In this document: piece by piece, positions 39,041 to 46,817 of the stretch
Position numbering within the stretch: the first letter of the stretch is position 1
Layout of the letters: every line of letters starts with the position of its first letter
Assembly (NCBI RefSeq): GCF_032193765.1
Contig: NZ_JAVBIJ010000001.1
Span: 1,612,001-1,676,000 of the forward strand
Direction of reading: 5' to 3'
Origin: Rhodoferax potami
GTDB taxonomy: Bacteria; Pseudomonadota; Gammaproteobacteria; Burkholderiales; Burkholderiaceae_C
Length of the DNA: 64,000 bases
Program-made: the position numbers and the translations under genes
Notes under the pieces: model-generated
Told to the model about the DNA's origin: nothing
What the model saw: only the letters and a program-made list of their open reading frames with translations
Databases searched by the model: none

Positions 39041-40441
39041 TCAAATGATTTTGGAGAAGCGTGCGCGGGTGCGGTCCGTCTGGAGATAACGGTCAAACAC
39101 CATGGCCACAGCCCGCACAAAAAACCAGCCTTGGCTGGTGACCTGGATTCCCGTGTCGTCCAAGGACACCAACCCCTGCTCTTCCAGCCCCCGCAAGGTT
39201 TCGAGCTCGGCGGCAAAGTAGCTTTTGAAGTCCAGCAAATAGGCAAGATTGATCGACTCAAACTGCAAATGTCCCTGACACATCAGCGCCATGATCACCG
39301 CACGACGAACCAGATCGTCCCGCGTAACCGCCATTCCCCGCACGATGGGGAAGCGGCCTTGGTCCAGGTAGTCGTAATACTCTTCCAGCGTTTTGGCGTT
39401 CTGGCTGTAGGTGGCGCCAATGCGGCCGATGGCAGAGACGCCCAAAGCGATCAAGTCGCAGTCGGGCTGGGTGCTGTAGCCCTGAAAGTTACGGTGCAGG
39501 CGCCCTTGCCGCTTCGCCACTGCCAACGAATCGTCTGGCAGCGCAAAGTGGTCCATGCCCACATAGACATAGCCCGCTCCCATGAAAGACGCCAGCGAAT
39601 GCGCCAACATGGAGACCTTGGAAGCCGCACCCGGCAACTCCACGGTCGCAATACGGCGCTGAGGTTTGAAGCGCTCAGGCAAATGGGCGTAGGCATATAG
39701 CGCGATACGGTCCGGCCTCAAGGCGTTCACTTGGGCCAATGTGCGGTCAAAGGACTCGGGGCTCTGACGGGGCAAGCCGTATATCAGGTCCACATTGATG
39801 GACTCAAACCCGCGTGCGCGCGCCGCTTCCACTAAGGCAAACACCTGCTCGGCAGGTTGTACCCGGTGAACTGCTTTTTGCACCGCAGGGTCAAAATCTT
39901 GCACCCCAAAGCTCAGGCGGTTGAAGCCGAGTTCGGCCAGGGTATCCAGGCGCGCGGCGTCTACCGTCCGGGGGTCAACCTCAATGGAGTATTCACCACC
40001 CGCGACAAAGCTGAAGTTGCGGCGCAGCATCGCCATCAGCTCCCGCAGCTCTGTGTCACTCAAAAAGGTAGGGCTCCCGCCCCCGAGGTGCAACTGGCTG
40101 ACGGACTGGCCGGTACCCATCAGCCGGGTGTGTAACTCCACCTCCCGCGTCAAGTAGCGCAAATACGTGGCCGCTTTGTCATGGTGCTTGGTGATAATTT
40201 TGTTGCAAGCGCAGTAGTAGCACAGCGATTCGCAAAACGGAATGTGCACATACAAAGACAAAGGCAAGGCCAGCGCGGCAGCACCGGAGCGGCGTTGCAA
40301 TAGTGCTTGGGAGTAATCGTCCGCGCTGAACGCCTCTACAAAGCGGTCCGCGGTCGGATACGAGGTGTAACGTGGCCCGGAAACATCGAAGCGGGTCAAC
40401 AGTTGTTCTGAAATGGGTGCGGAACCAAGGGCTGCGTTCAT
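39041..40441 (-). CDS. hemN: Oxygen-independent coproporphyrinogen III oxidase
   Basis: Radical-SAM enzyme making protoporphyrinogen without oxygen. The 466-residue protein shows YVHIPFCESLCYYCACN, giving the C-x3-C-x2-C cluster motif with the HemN-type extra cysteine, and LHLGGGSPTFLS for SAM binding. It is transcribed away from fnr, with a perfect FNR box between them, so activation at low oxygen is expected. Confidence 0.96.
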   Translation of the reverse strand: MNAALGSAPISEQLLTRFDVSGPRYTSYPTADRFVEAFSADDYSQALLQRRSGAAALALPLSLYVHIPFCESLCYYCACNKIITKHHDKAATYLRYLTREVELHTRLMGTGQSVSQLHLGGGSPTFLSDTELRELMAMLRRNFSFVAGGEYSIEVDPRTVDAARLDTLAELGFNRLSFGVQDFDPAVQKAVHRVQPAEQVFALVEAARARGFESINVDLIYGLPRQSPESFDRTLAQVNALRPDRIALYAYAHLPERFKPQRRIATVELPGAASKVSMLAHSLASFMGAGYVYVGMDHFALPDDSLAVAKRQGRLHRNFQGYSTQPDCDLIALGVSAIGRIGATYSQNAKTLEEYYDYLDQGRFPIVRGMAVTRDDLVRRAVIMALMCQGHLQFESINLAYLLDFKSYFAAELETLRGLEEQGLVSLDDTGIQVTSQGWFFVRAVAMVFDRYLQTDRTRARFSKII

Positions 40442-40492
40442 GAATACTCCAAGCTAGCGCACAGACTGTGAACGAAACAGCCTTCAGGCTCC

Positions 40493-40506
40493 TTGATTTA
40501 CATCAA
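40493..40506. promoter_or_regulatory. FNR box between hemN and fnr
   Basis: TTGATTTACATCAA is a perfect TTGAT-N4-ATCAA FNR site. On the plus strand a CATAAT (40529-40534) lies exactly 22 bases after it, placing the box at -41.5 from a predicted start at about 40541, a class II activation geometry for fnr. On the minus strand it is also at a class II distance from a start about 17 bases before hemN, with a weak CACAGT as -10. Confidence 0.88.
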
Positions 40507-40556
40507 GGAGTTTCAGGATGACCCGGACCATAATTGACTTGCATCAGGGGAACACC

Positions 40557-41357
40557 ATGCTCGAACACGCAATGCCTACCGCCAAGTCTCAGGACGCCCA
40601 CGCTTCTATCGCCATCACGCCGGTGGGAGCCGGGGCATTGAATTCCCACACCATCAAGGTCGCATGCTCCAACTGCAACCTGCGCGAACTGTGCATGCCT
40701 TTGGGCCTGAGCCCTACCGAGCTCGAGAAAATCGACGACGTGGTCGCCAGCCGCCGCAAAATCAAACGCGGCGCAACCCTGTTTCGCAACGGTGAAAAGT
40801 TCACCAGCCTCTATGCCATCCGCACCGGCTTCTTCAAAACCTGCGTAGCGTCTGAAGACGGGCGCGACCAGGTCACCGGTTTTCAAATGGCGGGAGAGGT
40901 CGTCGGACTCGATGGCATCGTGAACGACCACCACACTTGCGATGCCGTGGCTCTGGAAGACGCAGAGGTTTGCGTCATGCCCTTTGACCGGATTGAAGAG
41001 CTGTCGCGCGAGGTGACTTCGCTGCAGCGCCATGTCCACAAAATCATGAGCCGCGAAATCGTGCGCGAAAACGGCGTCATGCTCCTCTTGGGCAGCATGC
41101 GGGCCGAAGAGCGACTCGCCGCATTTCTGCTGAACCTGGTGCAACGCCTGCACGCCCGCGGCTTCTCGCAGTCAGAACTGGTGCTGCGGATGACGCGTGA
41201 AGAAATCGGCAGTTACTTGGGCTTAAAGCTCGAAACCGTGAGCCGCACCTTCTCCAAGTTCGTGGACGACGGAATTGTGGAAGTCAAGCAACGGCACGTG
41301 CGCATCCTGAACACCGATGCCCTCAAAGACATCGTCAACCCCAAAGTCTGCAACTGA
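40557..41357 (+). CDS. fnr: FNR-type oxygen-sensing Crp/Fnr regulator
   Basis: A 266-residue activator with a [4Fe-4S] sensor: cysteines in VACSNCNLRELC (C-x2-C-x5-C) and a fourth in HTCDAV. A cNMP-like barrel and helix-turn-helix follow (MTREEIGSYLGLKLETVSRTFSKF, with the E-x2-S-R residues that read TTGAT). I chose the ATG at 40557 because the predicted FNR-dependent transcription start at about 40541 lies downstream of the alternative ATG at 40518, and AGGGGAA precedes 40557. It probably governs the surrounding cco and hemN genes and itself. Confidence 0.93.
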   Translation: MLEHAMPTAKSQDAHASIAITPVGAGALNSHTIKVACSNCNLRELCMPLGLSPTELEKIDDVVASRRKIKRGATLFRNGEKFTSLYAIRTGFFKTCVASEDGRDQVTGFQMAGEVVGLDGIVNDHHTCDAVALEDAEVCVMPFDRIEELSREVTSLQRHVHKIMSREIVRENGVMLLLGSMRAEERLAAFLLNLVQRLHARGFSQSELVLRMTREEIGSYLGLKLETVSRTFSKFVDDGIVEVKQRHVRILNTDALKDIVNPKVCN

Positions 41358-41372
41358 GCGAGACCACGCTCG

Positions 41373-41609
41373 CTAGTTGTTGACGTCTGCAGCGCTCATG
41401 GCGAGCAAAGCCGTGAGCGCGCTGGAAGCCAGCGTCACCCCCCAGAATACAAAAAACGCAACGGTGTAAATCCCTTGGCGTGACAGCGGCAAAGCCGCGT
41501 CGTTCCAATGCAGATCGTGGGGGTCTATGAATGCGAACACCACGATTTCCAGCACGCCTGCCGCCAGAAAAGCGGGCCACACGACAGCCATCCATGGGGC
41601 TCTTGGCAT
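41373..41609 (-). CDS. Small two-helix membrane protein downstream of cco cluster
   Basis: A 78-residue protein with two predicted transmembrane helices (WMAVVWPAFLAAGVLEIVVFAF and GIYTVAFFVFWGVTLASSALTALL, each given here in part) joined by a short loop IDPHDLHWNDAALPLS. The ATG at 41609 has AAGGAG seven bases upstream. It follows the FixH-like gene by 22 bases and is the last gene of the cco cluster. I do not recognise the family; an assembly accessory role is a guess from position. Confidence 0.65.
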   Translation of the reverse strand: MPRAPWMAVVWPAFLAAGVLEIVVFAFIDPHDLHWNDAALPLSRQGIYTVAFFVFWGVTLASSALTALLAMSAADVNN

Positions 41610-41631
41610 CACATTGCTCCTTGCCAACCGC

Positions 41632-41913
41632 TTAACGGGCAGGCGCAGCGGCTGGCACGATGCCAGTAGCTGCATGGTTGCGGGCCTGCATGGCGGGTGC
41701 CAGGCTTTCTGGTTGGGTGGCCAGGGTCTTGTTGATGTCCAGGCCCGTCTGGTAATAGTTTTCATCGACGACCGGGTCCATACCGCGGGCGGCCAGATAA
41801 AAAGTCAGGAAGCTCGCCACCACCACGATCAGCGGGCCGGACACCACCAGCCACACATGGCCGAACTTCCACCAGGGGGCTGCGGGGGTAGATGAGCTTG
41901 TCGGGTTGGTCAT
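41632..41913 (-). CDS. FixH-like protein (short)
   Basis: A 93-residue protein with one N-terminal transmembrane helix (HVWLVVSGPLIVVVASFLTF) followed by GMDPVVDENYYQTGLDINKTLA, the FixH/CcoH signature in which a D-x-YY segment follows the helix. Classical FixH proteins are about 150 residues or more; this one lacks the C-terminal beta domain and ends in an Ala-rich tail. It lies 12 bases after ccoG. CcoH-like proteins help assemble cbb3 oxidase. Confidence 0.75.
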   Translation of the reverse strand: MTNPTSSSTPAAPWWKFGHVWLVVSGPLIVVVASFLTFYLAARGMDPVVDENYYQTGLDINKTLATQPESLAPAMQARNHAATGIVPAAAPAR

Positions 41914-41925
41914 ACAGTGGCTTTC

Positions 41926-43395
41926 TTAACGCGGAACTATGAATACGGACTTCTCGGTCACCACTGCAGCGTCAGGGGCCGATTTCACCGTGAAATGGAT
42001 GGGATGCGATCCCGGAGCTGCACCTTCATACGGCAGCTGCACGCGAATCGCAATCCAGCGGGATTCGGTCGGGCCGACTTCCATGCTGGAATCGGTGGAA
42101 AGCGTCAGGCCCGGCAAGCCCTCGGCGCTGACCTCAAAAGTTTGCGGGGTCTCCCGGGCATTCATGATCTGCAGGCGGTACACATTCTCCAGCCGGCCGC
42201 CCGACACGATGCGGGCCAGTGTGCTGCGGTCGCGCTCCACGTCCACCTTGAAAGGCGCGCGCATCCAAAGGCTGACCAGCATCGCCAGCACCACCGCCAG
42301 CAGGACACTGCTGTACACCAGCACCCGGGGGCGCAGCACATGGCGCAAGATATCGGCGCCGCTCCAGCGCTGGTTCACTGCATTCTGGGTCGAGTACTTC
42401 ACCAGGCCACGGGCGTAGCCCATTTTGTCCATGACGGTGTCGCACACATCGGCACAGGCACCACAGCCTATGCACTCGTACTGCAGCCCCTTGCGGATAT
42501 CAATACCGGTCGGGCAGACCTGCACACACAAGCTGCAGTCGATACACGCGCCCAGCTTGAGGGTGGAGAGATCGGCTTTCTTGGAGCGCCCGCCACGGGG
42601 TTCCCCGCGCAATTCGTCATAGGTCACGATCAGGGTGTCTTTGTCAAACATGGCACTCTGAAAGCGCGCATACGGGCACATGTATTTGCAGACCTGCTCA
42701 CGCATGTAGCCGGCATTGCCATAGGTGGCAAAGCCGTAAAACAGTACCCAGAAGGTCTCCCACGGCCCCATGGACATGGCCATGACCGCACCGGCCAGAC
42801 TGTGTATGGGGGTGAAGTAGCCCACAAAGGTAAAACCGGTCCACAAGCCCACAGCAATCCACATGAGCTGCTTGGCAGTTTTGCGCCAGACCTTGTCGAC
42901 ATTCCATGGGCCCGCGTCACGCCGCATGCGGGCAGACCGGTCTCCCTCGGCCAGCTTCTCCAGCCAGAGAAAAATTTCGGTGTACACCGTTTGGGGGCAG
43001 GCGTAGCCACACCACAAACGCCCGGCCACCGCCGTAAACAAAAACAAAGACAGTGCCGAGATCACCAGAATACCGGTGAGGTATACAAAGTCCTGGGGAT
43101 ACAACACGAGGTTGAAGATATAGAACCGCCGTGCCCCGAGATCGAACAGCACCGCCTGGCGCTGCCCCCACTCCAGCCACGGCAATCCATAAAACACCAG
43201 CTGGGTCAGAAACACCAGCGCCCACCGCCACTTCGAGAAGTAGCCCGATACGCTGCGCGGGTAAATCTTTTGATGCGCTTCGTACAGGGCAATCGTCTCC
43301 TCGTCGGCACCAGGTGGGGGGGCGATAGGCCCCTTGTCCGGTGACGCAACGATCGGGATGATCTTCTTCTCAGCAGTGGAGGCAGGTGCGTTCAA
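41926..43395 (-). CDS. ccoG: Cytochrome c oxidase accessory protein CcoG
   Basis: A polyferredoxin-like membrane protein of 489 residues needed for copper supply to cbb3 oxidase. It has several hydrophobic helices, a CGYACPQTVYTEIFLW motif, ferredoxin clusters CIDCSLCVQVCPTGID and CIGCGACADVC, and a C-terminal periplasmic immunoglobulin-like domain. It is 27 bases after ccoP. Confidence 0.95.
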   Translation of the reverse strand: MNAPASTAEKKIIPIVASPDKGPIAPPPGADEETIALYEAHQKIYPRSVSGYFSKWRWALVFLTQLVFYGLPWLEWGQRQAVLFDLGARRFYIFNLVLYPQDFVYLTGILVISALSLFLFTAVAGRLWCGYACPQTVYTEIFLWLEKLAEGDRSARMRRDAGPWNVDKVWRKTAKQLMWIAVGLWTGFTFVGYFTPIHSLAGAVMAMSMGPWETFWVLFYGFATYGNAGYMREQVCKYMCPYARFQSAMFDKDTLIVTYDELRGEPRGGRSKKADLSTLKLGACIDCSLCVQVCPTGIDIRKGLQYECIGCGACADVCDTVMDKMGYARGLVKYSTQNAVNQRWSGADILRHVLRPRVLVYSSVLLAVVLAMLVSLWMRAPFKVDVERDRSTLARIVSGGRLENVYRLQIMNARETPQTFEVSAEGLPGLTLSTDSSMEVGPTESRWIAIRVQLPYEGAAPGSHPIHFTVKSAPDAAVVTEKSVFIVPR

Positions 43396-43422
43396 GGAAT
43401 ATCCTTCAGGGTTCAGCCAGCG

Positions 43423-44334
43423 TTACTTGACCGCACCGGTGTTGGAGAAGCCCCATACATAGGACGACAACACCTTGATTTGCGCGGGCGAGAGCTTCTG
43501 CGCCTGTGCAGGCATCTGGTTGACCTTGCCGTTGGTCACGATATTGATGATGGCGCTCTCGCCATAGCCATGGAGCCAGATGTCATCGGTCAGGTTGGGC
43601 GCACCCAACGCAGGGTTGCCTTTTCCGTTGGAGCCGTGGCAGGCCGCGCAAGCTGCGAACTTGGATTTGCCCAAGTTGGCCCGCACCGAATCGTGCGGAC
43701 TGCCCGACAAACTCAACACGTAGTTGGCCAGGTTTTTCACGTCATCACCCGAACCCACTGCCGCCGCCATGGGAGGCATCTGGCCGACACGGCCTTGGTT
43801 CAGCGTCTCCATGATTTTCTCGGGCGAACCACCATGCAGCCAATCGGCATCGGTCAGGTTGGGAAAGCCCTTGGAACCCCGGGCATCCGAGCCATGGCAC
43901 TGGGAGCAGTTATTCATGAACAAACGCTCGCCAATCGCATGGGCTTGCGGGTCTTTGGCGATGTCCTCTGCAGACATGGCGTCAAAGCGCGCATAAATCG
44001 GCGCAATGTCGGCCTCCCCCTTGGCGATCTCCGCTTGGAACTGACCGGTAGAGGTCCAGCCGAGTTTGCCGGCTGAAGCGCCGAGGCCCGGGTAGAAAGC
44101 GAGGTAAATCGCCGAAAAAATGATCGTGATAACGAACAGCCCGACCCACCAGCGTGGCAAAGGGTTGTTCATCTCGCGCAGGTCACCGTCCCACACGTGG
44201 CCGGTGGTGTTGTCGTGGGCGGTCATGGCTTTGGCTTTGCCACTGAACCACAAGAGGAACAGGCAGGCTGCAATGCCGATGACCGTAACGGCGGTCACAT
44301 AGACCGACCAGAAGTTGCTTGTGAAGTCACTCAT
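43423..44334 (-). CDS. ccoP: cbb3 cytochrome c oxidase subunit III (diheme)
   Basis: A 303-residue membrane-anchored diheme cytochrome c that feeds electrons to CcoNO. Two N-terminal hydrophobic helices (one in VYVTAVTVIGIAACLFLLWF, one in WWVGLFVITIIFSAIYLAF), then two heme domains with CSQCH and CAACH. It follows ccoQ by 18 bases. Confidence 0.96.
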   Translation of the reverse strand: MSDFTSNFWSVYVTAVTVIGIAACLFLLWFSGKAKAMTAHDNTTGHVWDGDLREMNNPLPRWWVGLFVITIIFSAIYLAFYPGLGASAGKLGWTSTGQFQAEIAKGEADIAPIYARFDAMSAEDIAKDPQAHAIGERLFMNNCSQCHGSDARGSKGFPNLTDADWLHGGSPEKIMETLNQGRVGQMPPMAAAVGSGDDVKNLANYVLSLSGSPHDSVRANLGKSKFAACAACHGSNGKGNPALGAPNLTDDIWLHGYGESAIINIVTNGKVNQMPAQAQKLSPAQIKVLSSYVWGFSNTGAVK

Positions 44335-44352
44335 TTTGATTCCTTACGAGGC

Positions 44353-44496
44353 TCAGTCCTGCTCAAACGGCAGATTGGCGGCGTCCTGAAAGTCGTGGGC
44401 ACGGCTCTTCGACCAGGCCCAACGGACAATCGCGATAAAGACCACGAAGCTGATGACCGTGGTGACGGAGCGCAGGGTGTTGACATCCATATCCAT
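44353..44496 (-). CDS. ccoQ: cbb3 oxidase small subunit CcoQ
   Basis: A 47-residue protein, MDMDVNTLRSVTTVISFVVF followed by IAIVRWAWSKSRAHDF and an acidic end, with one transmembrane helix. This is the CcoQ/FixQ pattern: short acidic N-terminus, one helix, and a W-W-S basic border. It lies 10 bases after ccoO and 18 before ccoP, the standard position. CcoQ stabilises the CcoP-CcoNO complex. Confidence 0.92.
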   Translation of the reverse strand: MDMDVNTLRSVTTVISFVVFIAIVRWAWSKSRAHDFQDAANLPFEQD

Positions 44497-44506
44497 GTGA
44501 ATCCCC

Positions 44507-45133
44507 TTATTTCAGCGCCAGGCCCAAGACCTGCAAATACGCGATCGTGGCTTCGAGTTCAGTCTTGCCCTTGACCTCTTCAGACGCCTTGGCGATCTGC
44601 TCGTCGGTGTAGGGCACGCCCACCTTGCGCAGGGCGCGCAGGTGCGATGGCAGGCTTTCCGCGTCCACCAGGTTTTTCTCCAACCAGGGGTAGGCCGGCA
44701 TGTTGGACTCAGGCACCACATCACGCGGGTTCACCAAGTGGATGCGATGCCACTCATCGCTGTATTTGCCGCCCACACGAGCCAGGTCCGGGCCGGTGCG
44801 CTTGCTGCCCCATTGGAATGGGTGGTCATATACCGACTCGCCAGCCACCGAGTAGTGGCCGTAGCGCAGTGTCTCGGCGCGGAATGGCCGGATCATCTGC
44901 GAGTGGCAGTTGTAGCAACCCTCGCGGATATACACATCACGCCCAGCCAGCTGCAGTGCGGTGTAAGGCTGGATACCCTTGATCGGCTCCGTGGTCGACT
45001 TTTGAAAGAACAGCGGAACAATCTCCACCATGCCGCCTGCAAGCAACACCAGCAGGATCAACACGATCATCAGAAAGTTGCTGGTCTCGATCTTCTCGTG
45101 CGACAGACCGGATGCACTTTTTTCGTTTGCCAT
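44507..45133 (-). CDS. ccoO: cbb3 cytochrome c oxidase subunit II (monoheme)
   Basis: A 208-residue protein with an N-terminal membrane anchor ([20 protein letters not shown]) and a single heme c motif CYNCH in [18 protein letters not shown], followed by the typical [21 protein letters not shown] (given in part). It carries electrons from CcoP to the CcoN core. It follows ccoN by 12 bases. Confidence 0.97.
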   Translation of the reverse strand: MANEKSASGLSHEKIETSNFLMIVLILLVLLAGGMVEIVPLFFQKSTTEPIKGIQPYTALQLAGRDVYIREGCYNCHSQMIRPFRAETLRYGHYSVAGESVYDHPFQWGSKRTGPDLARVGGKYSDEWHRIHLVNPRDVVPESNMPAYPWLEKNLVDAESLPSHLRALRKVGVPYTDEQIAKASEEVKGKTELEATIAYLQVLGLALK

Positions 45134-45145
45134 ACAAATTTCCTT

Positions 45146-46579
45146 TTAAGCGTGGGCTGCCGCGGGGATCGCCACCGTGTTGGCGCGTCCGGCAGTGACC
45201 GTCATCAGGGTGTTCCAGAGCATGATCAACATGCCGCCCAGGTACAGCAGTCCACCCAACAAACGCAGCACATAGAAGGGATAGGTCGCTTTCACCGACT
45301 CAACGAAGGTGTAGGTCAAAGTGCCGTCAGGGTTGATAGCGCGCCACATCAGGCCTTGCATCACACCGGCAATCCACATCGCCGCGATATAGATCACGAT
45401 GCCGATCGTGGCAGTCCAGAAGTGCAGCTCAATCGCTTTGACGCTGTACATCTCTTTGCGGCCGAACAGGCGGGGAATCAGGTAGTACATCGAACCCATG
45501 GTCACCAGACCCACCCAACCCAAAGCGCCGGAGTGCACGTGGCCCACAGTCCAATCGGTGTAGTGGCTCAGGGCATTGACCGTCTTGATGGACATCATCG
45601 GGCCCTCGAAGGTGGACATGCCGTAGAAGGACAGGGACACGATCAGGAAACGCAGAATCGGATCGTCGCGCAGCTTGTGCCAAGCACCCGACAGGGTCAT
45701 GATGCCGTTGATCATGCCGCCCCAGCTGGGCGCCAAGAGAATCAGCGAGAACACCATGCCCACTGACTGCGTCCAGTCAGGCAGCGCCGTGTAGTGCAGG
45801 TGGTGTGGGCCCGCCCACATGTAGGTGAAGATCAGCGCCCAGAAGTGGACGATCGACAGGCGGTAGCTGTACACAGGCCGCTCCGCCTGCTTGGGAATGA
45901 AGTAATACATCATGCCCAGGAAGCCGGCCGTCAAAAAGAAGCCCACCGCGTTGTGGCCGTACCACCATTGCACCATCGCATCTTGCACACCGGCGTAAGC
46001 CGAGTAGCTCTTCATCAAGCCTGCAGGAATCGCAGCACTGTTCACCAAGTGCAGGATGGCTACCGCAATGATGAAGGCGCCAAAGAACCAGTTGGCCACA
46101 TAAATGTGCTTGACCTTACGGGTACCCACGGTACCGAAAAACACCACGGCAAACGACACCCAGACCAGGGTGATCAGGATGTCAATCGGCCACTCCAGTT
46201 CGGCGTATTCCTTGCCGGAGGTGTACCCCAGGGGCAAGGAAATGGCGGCGGCCAGAATGACCAACTGCCAGCCCCAGAAGGTGAATGCTGCCAGCTTGTC
46301 GCTGAAGATGCGCACGTGACAGGTGCGCTGCACGACGTAGTAGGCCGAGGCGAACAAGCCGCAACCGCCGAACGCAAAAATCACCGCGTTGGTGTGCAGG
46401 GGGCGCAGCCGCCCGTAGCTGAGCCAGGGGATACCGAAGTTGAGTTCGGGCCAGGCGAGTTGGGCGGCAATGATCACGCCCACCAACATGCCGACCACTC
46501 CCCAGACCACCGTCATGATGGCGAACTGGCGCACAACGGTATCGTTGTACGCCGTCGCCTGCTGATTTGGAAATGCCAT
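45146..46579 (-). CDS. ccoN: cbb3 cytochrome c oxidase catalytic subunit I
   Basis: The heme-copper oxygen reductase core, 477 residues with about twelve transmembrane helices. Conserved ligand regions include [15 protein letters not shown] (low-spin heme), [20 protein letters not shown] (copper/tyrosine region) and [17 protein letters not shown]. It is the first gene of the ccoNOQPG unit and has an FNR box 58 bases upstream. Confidence 0.97.
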   Translation of the reverse strand: MAFPNQQATAYNDTVVRQFAIMTVVWGVVGMLVGVIIAAQLAWPELNFGIPWLSYGRLRPLHTNAVIFAFGGCGLFASAYYVVQRTCHVRIFSDKLAAFTFWGWQLVILAAAISLPLGYTSGKEYAELEWPIDILITLVWVSFAVVFFGTVGTRKVKHIYVANWFFGAFIIAVAILHLVNSAAIPAGLMKSYSAYAGVQDAMVQWWYGHNAVGFFLTAGFLGMMYYFIPKQAERPVYSYRLSIVHFWALIFTYMWAGPHHLHYTALPDWTQSVGMVFSLILLAPSWGGMINGIMTLSGAWHKLRDDPILRFLIVSLSFYGMSTFEGPMMSIKTVNALSHYTDWTVGHVHSGALGWVGLVTMGSMYYLIPRLFGRKEMYSVKAIELHFWTATIGIVIYIAAMWIAGVMQGLMWRAINPDGTLTYTFVESVKATYPFYVLRLLGGLLYLGGMLIMLWNTLMTVTAGRANTVAIPAAAHA

Positions 46580-46637
46580 ATTTACCTCTTCTTGGATTGC
46601 TTCACAGCGAGTGTCTGTCGGGCTTTACTTGAGCGAG

Positions 46638-46651
46638 TTGACCCACATCAA
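46638..46651. promoter_or_regulatory. FNR box upstream of ccoN
   Basis: TTGACCCACATCAA differs from the FNR consensus TTGAT-N4-ATCAA by one base (read towards ccoN: TTGAT-GTGG-GTCAA). A class II geometry would put the transcription start near 46603 with GACACT as a weak -10, leaving a leader of about 24 bases before ccoN. Confidence 0.75.
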
Positions 46652-46679
46652 CCGGCGGAGAAAAAGCGGGGAACCTTTT

Positions 46680-46817
46680 TCAGGGTTCGCGCAAAATGCG
46701 CTCCCCTTCAGACTCGATGTCTTCAAACTGCCCCCGGTCTATGGCCCACCAGAGACCGGCCAGAATGAAAAACACCAGCACCACCGACAGCGGCACCAAC
46801 AAATACAGGATGTCCAT
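46680..46817 (-). CDS. ccoS: cbb3 oxidase maturation protein CcoS
   Basis: A 45-residue protein with one helix (YLLVPLSVVLVFFILAGLWW) followed by AIDRGQFEDIESEGERILRE, matching CcoS, which is needed for heme and copper insertion into CcoN. Its start overlaps the ccoI stop by one base (TGATG). The long in-frame extension to 47018 lies on ccoI and is not used. Confidence 0.92.
   Translation of the reverse strand: MDILYLLVPLSVVLVFFILAGLWWAIDRGQFEDIESEGERILREP

Noticed and set aside
40518..40556. Upstream ATG of fnr with a good AAGGAG
   Set aside because: The predicted FNR-dependent transcription start at about 40541 lies downstream of it, and the AAGGAG is part of the FNR box region.
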